Assembly: GCA_963669315.1 (NCBI GenBank)
Contig: OY770021.1
Location: forward strand, 1,240,001 to 1,304,000
Length of the DNA: 64,000 bases
Direction of reading: 5' to 3'
DNA from: SZUA-547 sp963669315
GTDB taxonomy: Bacteria; Pseudomonadota; Alphaproteobacteria; Rhodobacterales; Rhodobacteraceae
Positions within the stretch are counted from its first letter, which is position 1; each line of letters opens with the position of its first letter. The notes under the pieces were generated by a model. The model saw nothing but the letters and a program-made list of their open reading frames with translations. It was not told the DNA's origin and made no database searches. Below, piece by piece: positions 61,783 to 64,000 of this stretch. Position numbers and translations under genes: made by a program.

Positions 61783-62658
61783 ATGAGCATTCAGACAGTC
61801 AGCGTGATCGGCGCTGGTCAAATGGGCAACGGCATCGCCCACGTCTTCGCCCTCGCCGGATACGACGTGCGCCTGAACGACCGCGATGCGGAGCAGATCG
61901 ATCAGGCGAAGGCGCGCATCGAGAAGAATATGGCGCGCCAGGTGCAAAAGGGCGTGATCACTGAAGGCGACAAGACCGATGCGTTGACGCTGATCACCGC
62001 GGCGCCTGATATCAAGGACGCCGCCCAAGTCGATCTGGTGATCGAATCCGCGACCGAGCGCGAAGAGGTCAAGCATGGCATATTCGCCGCGGTCGGCCCA
62101 CATCTGAAGCCAGAAACGATCCTGACCACCAACACGTCGTCGATCTCGATCACCCGACTGGCGGCCAGGACCGACCGGCCCGAGCGATTCATGGGGTTTC
62201 ACTTCATGAACCCGGTCCCGGTGATGCAACTGGTGGAGCTAATCCGCGGAATCGCCACAGACGAGGCGACGTTCGACGCTCTGAAAAAGGTCGTGAACCA
62301 GATCGGGAAGACCGCCGCCTATTCCGAGGATTTCCCCGCCTTCATCGTCAACCGCATTCTGCTGCCGATGATCAACGAAGCGGTCTATACGCTCTATGAG
62401 GGCGTCGGCGGGGTCGAGGCGATCGACACCTCTATGAAACTGGGCGCCAATCACCCGATGGGCCCGCTGGAGCTGGCGGATTTCATCGGGCTCGACACCT
62501 GCCTGGCGATCATGAATACGCTGCATGAAGGGCTGGCGGACACCAAGTACCGTCCCTGCCCGCTGTTGGTGAAATACGTGGAGGCGGGCTGGCTGGGACG
62601 AAAGACCAGGCGCGGCTTCTATGACTATCGCAGCGGTGACCCGACGCCGACGCGCTGA
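61783..62658 (+). CDS. hbd: 3-hydroxybutyryl-CoA dehydrogenase
   Basis: A 291-residue NAD(P)-dependent dehydrogenase interconverting acetoacetyl-CoA and (S)-3-hydroxybutyryl-CoA. It begins SIQTVSVIGAGQMGNGIAHV (nucleotide loop), has NTSSISITRLAARTDRPERF and the signature GFHFMNPVPVMQLVELIRG with the catalytic His, and ends GWLGRKTRRGFYDYRSG. Together with Ccr it feeds the ethylmalonyl-CoA pathway. It follows a terminator and carries its own upstream operator-like site. Downstream genes are on the opposite strand. Confidence 0.96.
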   Translation: MSIQTVSVIGAGQMGNGIAHVFALAGYDVRLNDRDAEQIDQAKARIEKNMARQVQKGVITEGDKTDALTLITAAPDIKDAAQVDLVIESATEREEVKHGIFAAVGPHLKPETILTTNTSSISITRLAARTDRPERFMGFHFMNPVPVMQLVELIRGIATDEATFDALKKVVNQIGKTAAYSEDFPAFIVNRILLPMINEAVYTLYEGVGGVEAIDTSMKLGANHPMGPLELADFIGLDTCLAIMNTLHEGLADTKYRPCPLLVKYVEAGWLGRKTRRGFYDYRSGDPTPTR

Positions 62659-62711
62659 TCTTGCGTGCGGTCGATTAGAAAACTCAATCTCGTGTGCGCG
62701 TCGCCGGTCCT

Positions 62712-63170
62712 CTACCTCCAAAGTCGGGCGATGCGCAGATAGACGGCGGCTTGGTTATAAACCATCCGCTTGCAGCCGTCGCGATACTCCGGATTCGAGT
62801 AATTGCAGTGCTCGCTGATGTCGCCCTGGATTGAACTCGACACTTTTTGCGCTGTGAGAGAGCCGACCCGCGACAGTTCCTCGTCCACCGCGCCACGCCA
62901 GAACGCCACTTCTTGCGGCAGGCATTCATGCAATCGACTGGAATACCGGGCCTGACAAATCCGGTCATAGGCATCGAAGCAGTCTGCGGCTTTCACCTTG
63001 TTGCCACGCGACTTACGCACGCAGGAATCGACCGATGTCAAATCCGGCGTCGGAAGTCTGAAAGAGCTTTCCGCTTCAGCTTTTTGATGAGGGGAAGAAA
63101 ACAGCAAGATTGCTGCGGCCACGCAATACAGGCTGAACGCCACTTTTACTTTGCTCACTACGCGCCTCAC
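62712..63170 (-). CDS. Secreted Cys-rich protein, possibly LprI/DUF1311-like
   Basis: A 152-residue exported protein with a signal peptide (FSLYCVAAAILLFSSPHQKAEA). The mature part has six cysteines (DSCVRKSRGNKVKAADCFDA, ICQARYSSRLHECLPQEV, HCNYSNPEYRDGCK). The ECLPQEVAFWRGAVDEEL segment resembles the CLxxExxxWdxxLN core of LprI/DUF1311 lysozyme-inhibitor proteins, but weakly. The start is GTG, at 63170 or 63158, both inside the tlpA 3' end. It lies between the convergent hbd and tlpA genes, which are usually direct neighbours, and its base use is less GC-biased than theirs by eye, so it may have been acquired. Confidence 0.6.
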   Translation of the reverse strand: MRRVVSKVKVAFSLYCVAAAILLFSSPHQKAEAESSFRLPTPDLTSVDSCVRKSRGNKVKAADCFDAYDRICQARYSSRLHECLPQEVAFWRGAVDEELSRVGSLTAQKVSSSIQGDISEHCNYSNPEYRDGCKRMVYNQAAVYLRIARLWR

Positions 63171-63780
63171 TCGTGATTTCTATGACACTACGCAACAAAT
63201 CTACGGCTTCTATTGAATCCCATTCGGCTCCGCCGGTCAAGCGTGCGATTTCCCGCCCCTGCCGGTCGAGGATCAGCACCACGGGATACCCGATCACCTG
63301 TGACGCCCGCGCCAGCCTGGCGCGCGGATCGTGATAAAGGGTTAACTTGTCGATACCGATCTGATCGAAAAACTTTTGCGCCTGCGCGGCGGTGCGATCA
63401 CTGGAGATCGCGGCGACGGTGAAATCCTCTCCGCCTAGCTGAGCCTGAAGATTGTCGAGCGTCGGCATCTCATGCCGGCAGGGGGCGCACCAGGTGGCCC
63501 AGAAATTGACCACGACGACCTTGCCAGCGAAAGCGCCATAGTCCATCGCTGCGCCGTCCGCATTCGTGAAGCCCACTGGCGGGGCCGAGCGAGGGCTGTC
63601 GTGGATCACCAGCGTCGACATGTGACCGGTGCGAAGCTCTTTCAACGCGGCCAAATCCGAAGCGTCCAGCCCTTCCGCGTTTGCGCCCGTCGCCGACGCG
63701 CCGTATAGCAAAGCGGCCAAGATGAGAGGCGCGCGGGACGAAATGAGCGACGGAAACGAGAACAAAGGCGCGAACGCCAT
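63076..63780 (-). CDS. TlpA-family thiol-disulfide reductase, with extended tail
   Basis: A 234-residue exported thioredoxin-like protein. A signal or anchor helix (APLILAALLYGASATGANA) leads to the redox motif VVNFWATWCAPCRHEMPTLD (CAPC, about residue 95) and the cis-Pro region GYPVVLILDRQGREIARLTGG. It reduces disulfides in the periplasm, for example in cytochrome c maturation (family knowledge). After DSIEAVDLLRSVIEI the family usually ends, but here about 32 further residues (starting TSEARSEQSKS) overlap the next gene in another frame. This suggests that its natural stop was lost when that gene arrived. The ATG at 63780 overlaps argH by 38 bases. Confidence 0.88.
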   Translation of the reverse strand: MAFAPLFSFPSLISSRAPLILAALLYGASATGANAEGLDASDLAALKELRTGHMSTLVIHDSPRSAPPVGFTNADGAAMDYGAFAGKVVVVNFWATWCAPCRHEMPTLDNLQAQLGGEDFTVAAISSDRTAAQAQKFFDQIGIDKLTLYHDPRARLARASQVIGYPVVLILDRQGREIARLTGGAEWDSIEAVDLLRSVIEITSEARSEQSKSGVQPVLRGRSNLAVFFPSSKS

Positions 63781-64000
63781 GTGGGGCGGCCGGTTTGCGG
63801 CCGGACCCGATGCGGTGATGGAGGCGATCAACGCCTCGATCGACTTCGACAAACGGCTGGCGATGCAAGACATTCGCGGCTCCCGCGCTCATGCGAAAAT
63901 GTTGACCCAACAGGGTATAATCTCAGCTGAGGACGCAAGCGAGATCGACAAGGGCCTTCTCACGGTGTTGTCAGAGATCGAGACCGGAAAGTTTCAGTTC
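63743..64000 (+). CDS. argH: Argininosuccinate lyase, N-terminal part (cut by window edge)
   Basis: The first 86 codons of ArgH, which splits argininosuccinate into arginine and fumarate. NAMWGGRFAAGPDAVMEAIN at residues 11-30 and ASIDFDKRLAMQDIRGSRAH are the typical opening of the fumarase/aspartase fold lyases. The ATG at 63743 is the first plausible start; an in-frame ATG at 63779 would remove 12 residues. The 5' end overlaps divergent tlpA, a compact arrangement. Confidence 0.95.
   Translation, partial: MSDGNENKGANAMWGGRFAAGPDAVMEAINASIDFDKRLAMQDIRGSRAHAKMLTQQGIISAEDASEIDKGLLTVLSEIETGKFQF

Noticed and set aside
62640..63200. Possible hbd 3' echo near 63170-63195 (TTCTATGAC shared)
   Set aside because: Only nine identical bases and no consistent alignment around them, so too weak to count as a further edge-duplication case.

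Overview
The window looks like chromosomal DNA from a Rhodobacterales-type marine alphaproteobacterium. It is GC-rich with long antisense open frames. It carries divergent ccr/ecm genes (ethylmalonyl-CoA pathway), a phasin, a Rhodobacter-type porin, and the order HIG1-like protein, cobalamin adenosyltransferase, etfB, etfA, hbd, tlpA/argH familiar from that group. The genus cannot be told from the sequence alone. No rRNA, tRNA, CRISPR array, insertion sequence or phage module was recognised.

Layout. 1-4 kb (minus strand): MFS transporter (cut by the window edge), ribF, a MaoC hydratase, a HAD-IIA phosphatase and a TraB/GumN protein. 4-6.3 kb: groES-groEL behind a perfect CIRCE operator. 6.4-14 kb: two tandem-domain universal stress proteins, an EamA transporter, a YegP-like protein, a RecD-like helicase, a frameshifted RTX-repeat gene and a DEAD-box helicase. 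14.2-18.4 kb: ccr and ecm, divergent. 18.5-23.3 kb: PLD-like protein, DUF952, pyrD, ArsC-like protein, MATE pump. 23.5-30.8 kb: a MerR-controlled beta-oxidation operon (acyl-CoA dehydrogenase, GST, thiolase, cupin, a secreted orphan, FadJ). 31-47 kb: DUF898/M48 pair, MBL hydrolase, histidine kinase, csaA, phasin, proC, ybjN, ubiK, lgt-midA-pgeF, porin, Lrp, ELM1-like protein, trxB, two DUF2799 proteins. 47-52.7 kb: SDR, parC, AI-2E transporter, GNAT, SDR. 52.7-56.9 kb: an accessory patch of small stress or regulatory genes. 57-64 kb: adenosyltransferase, etfBA, thiolase, hbd, a small secreted protein, tlpA and argH.

Metabolic theme. Thiolase, hbd, MaoC hydratase, phasin, ETF, acyl-CoA dehydrogenase, FadJ, Ccr, Ecm and the B12 adenosyltransferase (which supplies the Ecm cofactor) together outline a cell that moves carbon between acetyl-CoA, polyhydroxybutyrate, fatty acids and the ethylmalonyl-CoA pathway. 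A 14-base sequence shared by the phasin and hbd promoters suggests common control.

Most unusual signal. In three places (EamA at 7.4-7.9 kb, ecm at 15.8-16.5 kb, pyrD at 21.0-21.6 kb) and perhaps a fourth (57.7-58.6 kb), a small extra gene of 0.4-0.8 kb sits next to a conserved gene, and a short copy of that gene's own end lies on the far side of the insert. The host gene stays intact and the fragment marks the original junction. In all three clear cases the cargo is a short membrane protein. This gene-edge duplication looks like a recurrent mode of additive gene capture and is the observation I rate highest.
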